56,415 bases of DNA from the NCBI RefSeq assembly GCF_009765375.1, contig NZ_VTOK01000021.1:1-56415 (forward strand), written 5' to 3'. The DNA is from Alteribacillus sp. YIM 98480 (GTDB lineage Bacteria; Bacillota; Bacilli; Bacillales; Marinococcaceae). The position numbers were made by a program, and so were the translations under genes. Positions 1 through 7,845 of this stretch are shown piece by piece. How positions within the stretch are numbered: the first letter of the stretch is position 1; every line of letters starts with the position of its first letter. The notes beneath the pieces are model-generated. The model was given only the letters and a program-made list of their open reading frames with translations. It ran no database searches and was not told the origin of the DNA.

Positions 1-68
1 GCTCGACTTGCATGTATTAGGCACGCCGCCAGCGTTCGTCCTGAGCCAGGATCAAACTCTCCAATAAA
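1..68 (-). rRNA. 16S ribosomal RNA, 5' end only (partial)
   Basis: The reverse complement of the first 68 bases is the start of a bacterial 16S rRNA. It contains the universal 27F priming site (AGAGTTTGATCCTGGCTCAG) followed by the conserved start of helix 3. The gene continues beyond the left edge, so only its 5' end is seen. The exact mature 5' nucleotide (about 66-69) is inferred by analogy with Bacillus. In B. subtilis rrnA lies directly after bofA, and the same order is found here. Confidence 0.97.
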
Positions 69-185
69 CTGGTTTGTTTGATACAAGCTGTATCTTACAT
101 AATCATTAAAGAAATTAACAGACGCTTGACTTTCATTCAATTTTCAAAGGACAACTTGGCGCTGTCTTTCAAAGCGGCAAGTAAT

Positions 186-214
186 ATCATAACAAGTTGC
201 CAAAACGATGTCAA
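186..214 (-). promoter_or_regulatory. rrn promoter P2 (sigma-A type)
   Basis: On the minus strand TTGACA (209-214) and TATGAT (186-191) are separated by 17 bp. The site is about 120 bp upstream of the 16S gene. A perfect -35, ideal spacing and the downstream rRNA gene make this the likely major proximal rRNA promoter. Confidence 0.85.
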
Positions 215-375
215 CAACTTTTATAATATTTTTTATGAGTTTTTTAAAATCTGTTCGCTCTTTTCAGCGACAAATAATAATTTAACATTCGTGATAAAAA
301 AGTGCAATAGTTTATTCAAAAAAAAATAAATTTAATTGCTTTTGTTTTTTGTTTGTTTATAATCACGGATTTCCT

Positions 376-403
376 ATTGTAACTTCTTTACGGTAAATGT
401 CAA
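376..403 (-). promoter_or_regulatory. rrn promoter P1 (sigma-A type)
   Basis: On the minus strand TTGACA (398-403) and TACAAT (376-381) are separated by 16 bp, about 190 bp upstream of P2. Tandem P1/P2 promoters are usual for Bacillus rRNA operons. The stretch between them (about 215-375) is AT-rich leader with no gene; a 60-90-codon plus-strand reading frame crossing it has no support. Confidence 0.7.
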
Positions 404-425
404 TAACAATTTTTATAATAGAACT

Positions 426-692
426 TCACATAAGAATGAAAAGGTCCACGGCAACAAGCATGACTACCCCTGGAATACCAAGCAACCCTGAAACCATTAC
501 TGTAAAGGCATTGATAGGAAGATGATAACCAACAGCACTTCCAAAAGCATTTAGAAAAAACAAAGCCAGCGCTCCTATAATTAAGCGAACAAAAATTCCA
601 CCGGTCCATCTAAACGCCTTCATCCCGCCACCCAGCAACAAGAACAAACAAACACCGACACCTGCTATTGAGATGTAAAGTATTGGATCCAT
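426..692 (-). CDS. bofA: Pro-sigma-K processing inhibitor BofA
   Basis: The 88-residue protein is the sporulation membrane protein that, with SpoIVFA, holds the intramembrane protease SpoIVFB inactive until the forespore signal arrives, delaying sigma-K activation in the mother cell. It shows two hydrophobic segments (about residues 4-22 and 33-50) and the conserved family stretch with NAFGSAVGYHLPIN followed by SGLLGIPG and a hydrophobic C-terminal end. Length equals the usual 87-88. A GGAGGG site precedes the ATG. It lies between yaaL and the rRNA operon exactly as in B. subtilis. A terminator separates it from yaaL, so it probably has its own mother-cell promoter. Confidence 0.93.
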   Translation of the reverse strand: MDPILYISIAGVGVCLFLLLGGGMKAFRWTGGIFVRLIIGALALFFLNAFGSAVGYHLPINAFTVMVSGLLGIPGVVMLVAVDLFILM

Positions 693-775
693 GTTTTCCC
701 TCCTGCAGCATAATTAACACTAAATATTTATTTTCATCACATATATATGTACAAGCTGATGGATTATCCTTAAGA

Positions 776-807
776 AAAGAAAAAACTGCTCGGAATCTCC
801 GAAGCAG
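776..807 (-). terminator. Rho-independent terminator after yaaL
   Basis: On the minus strand a 9-bp stem (CTGCTTCGGA paired with TCCGAGCAG, 3-nt loop) is followed by a run of six T. It ends the dnaX-yaaK-recR-yaaL transcription unit before bofA. Confidence 0.85.
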
Positions 808-816
808 CTTGAGTCA

Positions 817-1038
817 TTACATATTTTGCTCACTATTTAATTTACGGTAACGAGCCTCTTTTAATAAAAACATATATTTCGCCCTCTTCTTTTTTAGATC
901 CGCTTGAATTTCTTGTGAGGGCTCTACACTATTGGCTACGATGTATTCATAACGGTCGAGTTCTTGTTTTACTGCATAAATGATTTGAGCCAATCGCTCG
1001 TTTTCTGCCTTTCGTATCGTTTTTTTTCGAAAAAGCAA
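817..1038 (-). CDS. yaaL: YaaL family protein (DUF2508), function unknown
   Basis: This is a 73-residue, charged, probably helical protein with no membrane segment. It matches the small YaaL/DUF2508 family that follows recR in Bacilli (B. subtilis YaaL is of the same size). Its function is not established. The start is TTG (1036-1038) behind GGTGG. It is the last gene of the dnaX-yaaK-recR-yaaL cluster, with 14 bp between recR and yaaL and a terminator directly after it. Confidence 0.85.
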   Translation of the reverse strand: MLFRKKTIRKAENERLAQIIYAVKQELDRYEYIVANSVEPSQEIQADLKKKRAKYMFLLKEARYRKLNSEQNM

Positions 1039-1052
1039 GTGATTCCACCACC

Positions 1053-1649
1053 CTAAAGTTCTCTTCTCCCCTCAATAGCTTTTGAGAGCGTCACTTCATC
1101 GGCATACTCTAAATCTCCTCCAATTGGGAGACCGTGCGCTATACGGGTTACCTTAATACCGGTGGGTTTGATCAAACGGGAAATGTACATGGCCGTTGCT
1201 TCTCCCTCAATCGTAGGATTGGTCGCAACAATTACTTCTTGAATCTCGTCATTCTGAAGGCGTTTAATTAACTCAGGTATTTTAATATCTTCCGGTCCAA
1301 CACCATCCATTGGTGATATAGCACCATGCAGAACATGATATAAACCAGAGTATTCACGCATTTTTTCCATGGCTATAACATCTTTTGAGTCCTGCACGAC
1401 ACAAACCACGGACTGATCCCGCTGTTGATCTTCACAAATTCTGCAAGGATCAATGTCTGTTATATGATGACACACAGAACAATATGTTAAATCCCGTTTA
1501 GCATTTACTAGTGATTTAGCAAAATCTAAAACGTCCTCTTCTTTCATATCAAGAACGTAAAAAGCCAGGCGGCTCGCCGTTTTGGGGCCAATACCCGGCA
1601 ATTTCATAAATCCTTCTATTAACTTTGATATAGGCGTTGGATATTGCAC
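1053..1649 (-). CDS. recR: Recombination mediator RecR
   Basis: RecR is a 198-residue ring-forming DNA-binding protein of the RecFOR pathway that helps load RecA on SSB-coated gaps. It has an N-terminal helix-hairpin-helix around residues 15-30 ([14 protein letters not shown]). A C4 zinc finger follows with Cys57, Cys60, Cys69 and Cys72. A Toprim domain runs from about residue 80 ([10 protein letters not shown]) to 175, with [14 protein letters not shown] near 142-155. Length is the family's normal 198-200. The start is GTG with AGGAGGAGG upstream. It sits 12 bp after yaaK in the dnaX operon, the standard arrangement. Confidence 0.97.
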   Translation of the reverse strand: MQYPTPISKLIEGFMKLPGIGPKTASRLAFYVLDMKEEDVLDFAKSLVNAKRDLTYCSVCHHITDIDPCRICEDQQRDQSVVCVVQDSKDVIAMEKMREYSGLYHVLHGAISPMDGVGPEDIKIPELIKRLQNDEIQEVIVATNPTIEGEATAMYISRLIKPTGIKVTRIAHGLPIGGDLEYADEVTLSKAIEGRREL

Positions 1650-1661
1650 CGCATCCTCCTC

Positions 1662-1973
1662 CTAAAACATTCCTGGGATGTTCATTCCTTTGGTGAACTT
1701 ACCTAAATCTTGTTCTGCGAGCTCATCCACTTTCTTCAACGCTTCATTCATTGCAGCAAGAATAAGGTCTTGGAGCATTTCCACGTCTTCTGGGTCCACT
1801 ACGTCCTCATCAATTTCAATGTCAACAATACGTTTATCTCCAGCAGCTGTAACTTTAACAGCACCGCCTCCTGCTGTAGCTTCAACCGTCTTTTCTTTTA
1901 ATTCTTCCTGTGCTTTTTGCATCTGCTTTTGCATTTTTTGCATTTGCTTCATCATATTACCCATGTTTTTCAT
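1662..1973 (-). CDS. yaaK: Nucleoid-associated protein YaaK (YbaB/EbfC family)
   Basis: This 103-residue YbaB/EbfC-type protein forms dimers that bind DNA with little sequence preference. The N-terminus is an MKQMQKMQ-rich helix. The core contains the conserved TAGGGAVKV loop and the [16 protein letters not shown] stretch, and the C-terminus ends with GMNIPGMF. An ATG 15 bp further upstream (1986-1988) is in frame. However, the GGAGG that overlaps that ATG is ideally placed (8 bp) for the ATG at 1971-1973, so the shorter form is chosen. It lies between dnaX and recR, as in most Firmicutes. Confidence 0.93.
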   Translation of the reverse strand: MKNMGNMMKQMQKMQKQMQKAQEELKEKTVEATAGGGAVKVTAAGDKRIVDIEIDEDVVDPEDVEMLQDLILAAMNEALKKVDELAEQDLGKFTKGMNIPGMF

Positions 1974-2009
1974 TTTAAGAGCCTCCATTTTTGAATTAAT
2001 TACACTTTA

Positions 2010-3728
2010 TTACTTTTCTTTTATTTCTACTAATTCAGGACCGACTAATTTAATGGCTTCATCGATAACAGGGTCCTTGCTTTTTTCCTCAGATGAAGAA
2101 GTTTCCTCTGTTGATTGCTGTATTTTCTTAAAGCCTTCTTTTATTTTCTCCCACTGCCCAGAAATAATGGTTAAAGGCTGTAACGTTTTCCCGCATACTC
2201 CTTCTAAAGCTTCTTGTACTAAAGATCGGAACTTTGTGTCCACCATATTTCTATGCATTTCATTTTGAAAGGACAGTAAGACGGTTTCTCCATCTGAGAC
2301 TACAGGCTTTGCGTCACTTAACCATGCATGCGCTGGCACACTTTGCTGTTTCACTCGTTTCATCACATCAGGCCAGCTGCTAGTAACGAATTGAAGCTCT
2401 TGTTTTGTCGCCCCTTCAAGAATAGCTTTTATTTTTCCTTCTCCTTCAAGACCGGTTGCTATCGTTTTGGATGTTTGTTCACGGGCGGCCTTACTCTTTT
2501 GAATCGTCTCGGTAACAGCTGTACTTTCTTGAGTGTTCGGCGGAGGCTGTTTCCATTTTTTCACTTCTTGCTCTAATTGAGCAATTTTCCCTCTAAGATC
2601 AGCCACTTCCCCCGATACTTCAGCCGTTTCAGAAGATGAACTTTTCGGCGTATGACATATATTAATGAGAGCCATCTCAAGAAAAATCTTAGGATGACTT
2701 GCCCACTTCATCTCTTGATGATATTCATTTAAGCCGTTGATCACATCATACAGCCATGACATTTCAGTGTTCGCTGCTAAATCCTTGAAAGATTCATCAA
2801 CCGAAACGCGGTCCATAACTTCATCAAGGCGAGGGGCGGTTTTATACAAAAGCATGTCCCGAAAATAGTATATCAAATCTTCCATAAACTGAAGAGGGTC
2901 TTTTCCTTCCTGAATCAGTGTATTGGCTGCTTCTACAGCAGGTGCCGTATCTTTTTCTTTTAAAGAATAAACCACTTTCGTTAAAAATTGCTGTGAAACG
3001 GTTCCTGTGATGGCTAAAACATTTTCTGCTGTTACCTTTTCTTTTGAAAAAGAGACAGCTTGATCGAGCAGGCTTAAAGCATCTCTCATACCGCCTTCTG
3101 CTGAACGAGCAATTAGATGTAAAGCCTCTTCATCTGCTTCCCACCCCTGCTCTTGCATAATGTATTTCATTCTCATAACTAAATCTCTTGCGGTAATTCT
3201 TTTGAAATCAAATCGTTGACAACGGGAGATGATGGTTAACGGTATTTTGTGAGGTTCCGTGGTGGCTAAAATAAAAACGGCATGCTTTGGCGGTTCTTCT
3301 AGTGTTTTTAAGAGAGCGTTAAATGCACCTGTGGAGAGCATGTGAACTTCGTCTATAATGTATACTTTATATTGAATGTCCCTAGGAGCAGCCATTACAT
3401 TTTCACGGATATACCTTATCTCATCTACACCATTATTAGAAGCAGCATCAATTTCAATTACGTCTACTACAGAACCATCTGCAATTCCCTGGCAAGCCCG
3501 GCATTCATTGCAAGGCTCTCTGACCGGTGCTTGTTCACAATTTATAGCTTTAGCAATAATTTTGGCAGCGCTGGTTTTCCCCGTTCCTCTTGGACCGCTG
3601 AATAAGTATGCATGAGAAAACTTTTGCTGTTCTAGAGCATTTTGAAGTGTTTTCGTAATATGTTCTTGTCCTACCACATCTTGCAGGAATCGGGGTCTCC
3701 ACACTCTATAAAGTGCTTTATAGCTCAC
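2010..3728 (-). CDS. dnaX: DNA polymerase III subunits gamma/tau
   Basis: This is the 572-residue clamp-loader ATPase of the replicative polymerase. Walker A is GPRGTGKT at residues 45-52, zinc-module cysteines are at 64, 73, 76 and 79, Walker B DEVH is at about 126-129, and the SRCQRFDF sensor region follows. Domain III (collar) runs to about 370. The remainder is a variable charged linker and a tau-type C-terminal domain (to residue 572). Bacilli make only the long tau form. The start is GTG with GGAGG upstream. The gene follows the SRP RNA, as in B. subtilis, and heads the dnaX-yaaK-recR-yaaL cluster. Confidence 0.97.
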   Translation of the reverse strand: MSYKALYRVWRPRFLQDVVGQEHITKTLQNALEQQKFSHAYLFSGPRGTGKTSAAKIIAKAINCEQAPVREPCNECRACQGIADGSVVDVIEIDAASNNGVDEIRYIRENVMAAPRDIQYKVYIIDEVHMLSTGAFNALLKTLEEPPKHAVFILATTEPHKIPLTIISRCQRFDFKRITARDLVMRMKYIMQEQGWEADEEALHLIARSAEGGMRDALSLLDQAVSFSKEKVTAENVLAITGTVSQQFLTKVVYSLKEKDTAPAVEAANTLIQEGKDPLQFMEDLIYYFRDMLLYKTAPRLDEVMDRVSVDESFKDLAANTEMSWLYDVINGLNEYHQEMKWASHPKIFLEMALINICHTPKSSSSETAEVSGEVADLRGKIAQLEQEVKKWKQPPPNTQESTAVTETIQKSKAAREQTSKTIATGLEGEGKIKAILEGATKQELQFVTSSWPDVMKRVKQQSVPAHAWLSDAKPVVSDGETVLLSFQNEMHRNMVDTKFRSLVQEALEGVCGKTLQPLTIISGQWEKIKEGFKKIQQSTEETSSSEEKSKDPVIDEAIKLVGPELVEIKEK

Positions 3729-3845
3729 TCCCGGGACCTCCTTCCTTCACTTTTTTCATTCTTAATTATACCGATTAAATGGCGAATTTTCAAAGCACAA
3801 ACTATTCTCTTTCCCCTTATTTTATTCGGATTACATTTTATGAGA

Positions 3846-3978
3846 GTATGAAAAGCGCAAGCGCCCTGGTCAGCCGCGACAGGACGTTCGCGGTTTTAGC
3901 AAAAGTTCCTCTTTATCGTGTACGCCTGAGCGGCTGGGCGCTGAAGCTAGACATGTAAAACGCCAAATATTTATACCC
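3846..3978 (-). repeat. Dispersed repeat family A, copy 1 (core type 2)
   Basis: Read on the minus strand this is a compact family A element. It begins with the common left end (TATAAATATTTGGCG, then TTTTACATGTCTAGC), continues with the type-2 core (GCCCAGCCGCTCAGGCG ... GAACGTCCTGTCGC) and ends with the common right end (GGCGCTTGCGCTTTTC). The ends are partly complementary (AGCGCC against GGCGCT). It lies between the SRP RNA terminator and dnaX. Related copies are at 22948, 32952, 38805, 43109 and 53742. Confidence 0.85.
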
Positions 3979-3981
3979 TTT

Positions 3982-4013
3982 AAAAAAAAGAACAGCCCCA
4001 TCAGGAGCCGTCC
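3982..4013 (-). terminator. Rho-independent terminator of the SRP RNA
   Basis: On the minus strand ACGGCTCC and GGGGCTGT form an 8-bp stem with a 4-nt loop, followed by TTCTTTTTTTT. It lies about 20 bp after the 3' end of the SRP RNA. Confidence 0.9.
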
Positions 4014-4031
4014 TTCATCATTGTATGTATA

Positions 4032-4304
4032 AAGCCGTGCACCTTCTGTCGGCAATGCTTCCATGAGCGTTACCCGAGCAGTTAGCTCGGCCCAGGCGAC
4101 TCTGCGGCACACGAAAGAGTCCGCTTACTGCTGCTTCCTTCCGGACCTGACAGGGTTCACGGGTTTTCGTTGCGCAGAACCCGGACGTCTACACCACTTA
4201 CTCAGGGCAGACCTCACGGAAACAAAGCCTAAAGAAGGGATTCGGTCCCGCTATAGCGGATTGCGAGTACAGGGCACCGCTACCTCCCCACTTAGCACGG
4301 CAAA
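4032..4304 (-). ncRNA. scr: Signal recognition particle RNA, large Bacillus type (scRNA/6S-like, about 270 nt)
   Basis: The minus strand carries the full Bacillus-type SRP RNA that binds Ffh (and HBsu) for co-translational membrane targeting. The 5' and 3' ends pair (GCCGTGC with GCACGGC). The Alu-domain start GTGGGGAGGTAGCGGTGCCC is clear. The S-domain helix 8 with the Ffh site GTCAGGTCCGGAAGGAAGCA is present in full. Closing elements GCCTGGGCCGAGCTAACTGC and GACAGAAGGTGCACGG match B. subtilis scr. Its position between tadA and dnaX is conserved. Plus-strand reading frames across it are spurious. Confidence 0.97.
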
Positions 4305-4454
4305 TTCGATAACTTTTTAAGGCGCTTTTTTCAGCGCATTTTTCATTATATCTTTTATAGACAAAGAATGCAATAGTAAATTTAAAAAGATCGCCATTAC
4401 TTATCTGTCTCTGTAACTAAAGAACATAAATATCGCTGATGTATATATCACTTC
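4305..4454. other. Intergenic region between yycC and the SRP RNA
   Basis: This is 150 bp of AT-rich sequence upstream of the SRP RNA on the minus strand. It must contain the SRP RNA promoter, but I could not assign a clear -35/-10 pair. No gene is seen. Confidence 0.5.
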
Positions 4455-4619
4455 TTATTTTTTATCTGCAGTTTGCTCTTGCTGTTGTTCTTTTTTTTCA
4501 AGTTCAGCAATTTTTTCCATGATCACATGAGGTGGTGTATGAACGATGTGTTCTATGGGCATGTTCAGCTTTTTAGCCAGTTTCTGAGCTGTTTCAGCAG
4601 AAAATTGATTTGGACGCAC
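4455..4619 (-). CDS. YycC-like small protein
   Basis: This is a small protein of about 54 residues beginning VRPNQFSAETAQKLAKKL and containing the MPIEHIVHTPPHVIMEKIAELEKK stretch in two adjacent parts. That pattern is typical of the YycC-like family of Bacilli, whose function is unknown. The C-terminus is a Glu/Gln/Lys-rich tail. A longer in-frame start exists upstream, but GGGAGGGG lies just before the GTG at 4617-4619, so the short form is preferred and fits the family length of about 50. It lies between tadA and the SRP RNA. Confidence 0.7.
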   Translation of the reverse strand: MRPNQFSAETAQKLAKKLNMPIEHIVHTPPHVIMEKIAELEKKEQQQEQTADKK

Positions 4620-4692
4620 GTTTTCCCCTCCCACTATTAACATTACTATATTCAATATATCATGGGCGAAAGAGGAATCCAATCCACCAGAT

Positions 4693-5211
<519 letters not shown>

Positions 5212-5230
5212 TCATCTATTTGACTTTGTA

Positions 5231-5452
5231 TTACTGCTTTAAAAACTTTGTCGTTACCAATAAAATGAAAATAGTAGTGATAGTCAAAACCATAAGGTGC
5301 ACTTCATTCATACGATTTGCTTGTACTGCATCGTAGATATCAATAGATAATGTTTGCGTTTTAACAGGAATATTACCTGCCACCATTAAGGTTGCTCCAA
5401 ATTCTCCTTCGGCCGGGCAAAACACTACCCCAGCAATAATTCCTTTTGTAGA
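5231..5452 (-). pseudogene. Remnant of a molybdate ABC transporter permease (modB), C-terminal fragment
   Basis: About 70 residues can be read, including GEFGATLMVAGNIPVKTQT, IYDAVQ and a final hydrophobic helix. These match the end of ModB-type permeases, whose hallmark is a (A)LGEFGATLM...GNIPGKTQT loop. The preceding ARA-L segment of the signature is altered to FCPAE. No intact start or upstream membrane helices remain, and an in-frame TAA lies just upstream (about 5460). No modA or modC is nearby. I read it as a decaying leftover of a lost mod operon, not a working gene. Confidence 0.75.
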
Positions 5453-5502
5453 AAAAATCCTTTATCGCCTCCCCTCCGAAATGGCTGGTTCCTCAAAATC
5501 GA

Positions 5503-5533
5503 CACAAAAAACCTCCTAGATTTCCTAGGAGGC
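5503..5533 (-). terminator. Rho-independent terminator after tRNA-Ser
   Basis: On the minus strand CCTCCTAG and CTAGGAGG form a GC-rich stem with a short AAAT-type loop, followed by TTTTTT. It is about 55 bp downstream of tRNA-Ser. Confidence 0.92.
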
Positions 5534-5588
5534 ACTAATATTATTGTTTATATACAACTGTGTTATTTATTGACATAAATAATAAGTA

Positions 5589-5681
5589 TGGCGGAGGAGG
5601 AGGGATTCGAACCCCCGCGGGCCGTGAAGCCCCTGGCGGTTTTCAAGACCGCTCCCTTCAGCCAGACTTGGGTACTCCTCC
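5589..5681 (-). tRNA. tRNA-Ser (anticodon TGA)
   Basis: This is a 93-nt class II tRNA with a long variable arm. The acceptor GGAGGAG pairs with CTCCTCC, the anticodon loop CTTGAAA reads TGA, and the T loop is TTCGAAT. The discriminator is G and CCA is encoded. In B. subtilis a tRNA-Ser also lies between serS and tadA. Confidence 0.97.
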
Positions 5682-5764
5682 GTGTGAAATATGTATTTTT
5701 TCGCTGACAAAGACTATAATAGCACAACCCCAATAACGAAGCAAGTATCTTTTCTAAAAAAAAT

Positions 5765-5873
5765 AAAGAAATTTTTCAAACAGCAATGCCAAACCCAAAT
5801 GGCGGAACTCTTAGTTTTTGTTATACATTGTGCTTTAATAAAGTTAAACGTTCCTAACGCATAAGTTAAGCCT
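5765..5873 (-). repeat. Dispersed repeat family B, copy 1
   Basis: Read on the minus strand this is a degenerate family B element. It has CGTTTAACTTTATTAAAG at its start, GTATAAC in the middle, then GCCATTTGGG and GGCA near the end. It lies just downstream of appC on the same strand. It is less conserved than the copies at 33488 and 43020. Confidence 0.65.
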
Positions 5874-5885
5874 GCTGCCATTTTA

Positions 5886-6767
5886 TTATTTATTGCTTTT
5901 CGGGTCAAATGCATCACGAAGACCGTCACCAATAAAGTTAATAGCCAGCACAGTCAATAAAATAGCCAGCCCTGGCGGTACCCATGCTTCTGGAGCGCCT
6001 GTTAATACTCTCATGCTCCTTGCTTCATTAACCATATTTCCCCATGTAGGTGTAGGCTGCGGTATGCCAAAACCAACGAAGCTTAGTGCTGATTCAAGTA
6101 TTATCATAGAAGCCATCAATATCGTTGCGTTAACAATAATGGGACCAACAGCATTTGGTAAAAAGTGTTTCGTAATGATACGCCAATCTGAACATCCTGC
6201 TGATCTCGCACTTAAAATAAAATCCATTTCTCTTAATGATAAAAACGTACCACGTAAAATTCTCGTTGTATTGGGCCAATTAGTTGCAGCGATAACCAAC
6301 ACAAATAGTGGGATCGTTATATTTTGAATAATTGCAATGATGGTTAATACAAATAAAAGAAAAGGAAGAGTTAAAACAATATCTGCCGCACGCATAATAA
6401 TCCCGTCTACTAATCCACCGTAGTATCCAGCAAGCGATCCTAGAATCACCCCAACAATAATGACACAGAACATGGACAAAAAACCAATAAGAAGTGTAAC
6501 GCGTGATCCGTAAACGAACCTTGCAAAATTATCTCTTCCTGAACTATCCGTGCCTAGCCAATTTTCCGCATTAGGCCGAGCCATCACATTTAATAAATCA
6601 TGTTTGGTAGGATCATGCGTCGTCAAAAACGGAGCAAAAATTGCAATAAATGTAAAAAAAACAAGAATAATAATACCTATAAGAGCTAGTTTATTTTTTA
6701 GAAACCGTTTCGTGGCCAATGTAAGCAGGCTGTGTCCCTTTTGCATTTTATAAGGAGCATGTTCCAT
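5886..6767 (-). CDS. appC: Oligopeptide ABC transporter permease, AppC/OppC type
   Basis: This is one of the two inner-membrane subunits of a peptide importer. The 293-residue protein has an N-terminal helix (LALIGIIILVFFTFIAIF) followed by the OppC_N-like segment with DPTKHDLLNVMARPNAENWLGTD. Five further membrane helices and the EAA coupling loop follow (SARSAGCSDWRIITKHFLPN). The frame opens further upstream, but AGGAGGG sits 7 bp before the ATG at 6765-6767, giving the chosen start. It is the last gene of an appDFABC-ordered operon, 10 bp after appB. Confidence 0.9.
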   Translation of the reverse strand: MEHAPYKMQKGHSLLTLATKRFLKNKLALIGIIILVFFTFIAIFAPFLTTHDPTKHDLLNVMARPNAENWLGTDSSGRDNFARFVYGSRVTLLIGFLSMFCVIIVGVILGSLAGYYGGLVDGIIMRAADIVLTLPFLLFVLTIIAIIQNITIPLFVLVIAATNWPNTTRILRGTFLSLREMDFILSARSAGCSDWRIITKHFLPNAVGPIIVNATILMASMIILESALSFVGFGIPQPTPTWGNMVNEARSMRVLTGAPEAWVPPGLAILLTVLAINFIGDGLRDAFDPKSNK

Positions 6768-6777
6768 AAGCTCCCTC

Positions 6778-7743
6778 CTAATCGTATCGAATTCTCGGAT
6801 CAACCACGGCATAACAGATATCAGCTAGAAGATTTCCGACTAAAATGGTTACCGAGAGAATAAGATTTATTCCCATGATAACAGGATAATCCCGATTAAT
6901 GATTGAATCTAGAAACAACGTACCAAGACCAGGATAATTAAATACAGCTTCAGTAATAACTGCTCCGCTTAATAGCATGCCAAATTCAAATCCGAGCAGG
7001 GTAATTACAGGGATAAGGGCATTACGCAGCGTATGCTTGTATAATACACTTCTATTTCCCATTCCTTTAGCTTTTACTGCTCGAATAAAATCGCTCGTCA
7101 TCACATCGAGCATCTCGCTTCGTATGTACCTCATATAAATAGCTGTACTGGCTAATCCAAGCGTAGTACCTGGCAGAATCAAATGTCTTATTTTATCAAA
7201 AAAATAATCAAATCCTGACAATCCTACGGTTGAGACAGAGCCCTGTGATGGAAACCACCCTAGTTGAAAAGCAAAAACATAAATTAGCAGGAGACCAGCA
7301 AAAAAATTAGGTATTGCAAGTCCTAAAAATGCAAACGTAGTAGCTCCATAATCTAAAAGAGAATATGGTTTTCTAGCCGAATAGATACCGATAGGCAATG
7401 CAACTATTATAGTAAAAAGTAAAGAAAAGACAGATAAGTATAACGTATTATCTATCCTCGATAGAATCAACCCTTCTACGGTGCGGCTATTATAGTTGAT
7501 AGAGTTTCCTAACTCCCCTTTCGCCACAGAACCGAGCCAATCAAAGTACTGCACATAAAAGGGATCATTTATCCCTAAAGCTTCACGTCGTTGATCCAAC
7601 ACTTCAGCATCCACCGCTGGGTCTATACGTTCTCCTGTGAGCGGATCACCTGGTGCAATAAAAGCAAGCATAAACACAATAAATGAAACAGCAATCAACA
7701 TAGGAATAAAAAGAAGGATCCTTCGTATAACGTATATGTACAT
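6778..7743 (-). CDS. appB: Oligopeptide ABC transporter permease, AppB/OppB type
   Basis: The 321-residue permease partners AppC. It has six membrane helices: an N-terminal one (LLFIPMLIAVSFIVFMLAF), a long extracytoplasmic loop with the conserved PGDP and PFYVQY motifs, and then five helices. The EAA loop is RAVKAKGMGNRSVLYKHTLRN, which contacts the ATPases. The C-terminus ends in the canonical YAVVDPRIRYD. The length is normal (310-335). It lies between appA and appC, with a 102-bp gap after appA that holds an inverted GGCGTATGGC/GCCGTACGCC-type hairpin (7801-7835). Confidence 0.93.
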   Translation of the reverse strand: MYIYVIRRILLFIPMLIAVSFIVFMLAFIAPGDPLTGERIDPAVDAEVLDQRREALGINDPFYVQYFDWLGSVAKGELGNSINYNSRTVEGLILSRIDNTLYLSVFSLLFTIIVALPIGIYSARKPYSLLDYGATTFAFLGLAIPNFFAGLLLIYVFAFQLGWFPSQGSVSTVGLSGFDYFFDKIRHLILPGTTLGLASTAIYMRYIRSEMLDVMTSDFIRAVKAKGMGNRSVLYKHTLRNALIPVITLLGFEFGMLLSGAVITEAVFNYPGLGTLFLDSIINRDYPVIMGINLILSVTILVGNLLADICYAVVDPRIRYD

Positions 7744-7845
7744 AATTTCTTTTCCTCCTTTTTAAGAACATCAGAAATGATGTTAAAATCCTCACATTAT
7801 TAGGCGTACGGCCGTATTTCAGCCATACGCCCCCTTTGTTTTAGA

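Noticed and set aside
78-329. 83-codon plus-strand frame in front of the rRNA gene
   Set aside because: It lies across the rRNA leader and promoter P2 on the opposite strand, has no ribosome-binding site and a low-complexity end.
3725-3740. CCCGGG near the dnaX start as a Noc site
   Set aside because: The flanks (ACTCCCGGGACC) do not match ATTTCCCGGGAAAT.
4063-4320. Open frame over the SRP RNA
   Set aside because: The sequence is the SRP RNA on the minus strand; the frame is a by-product.
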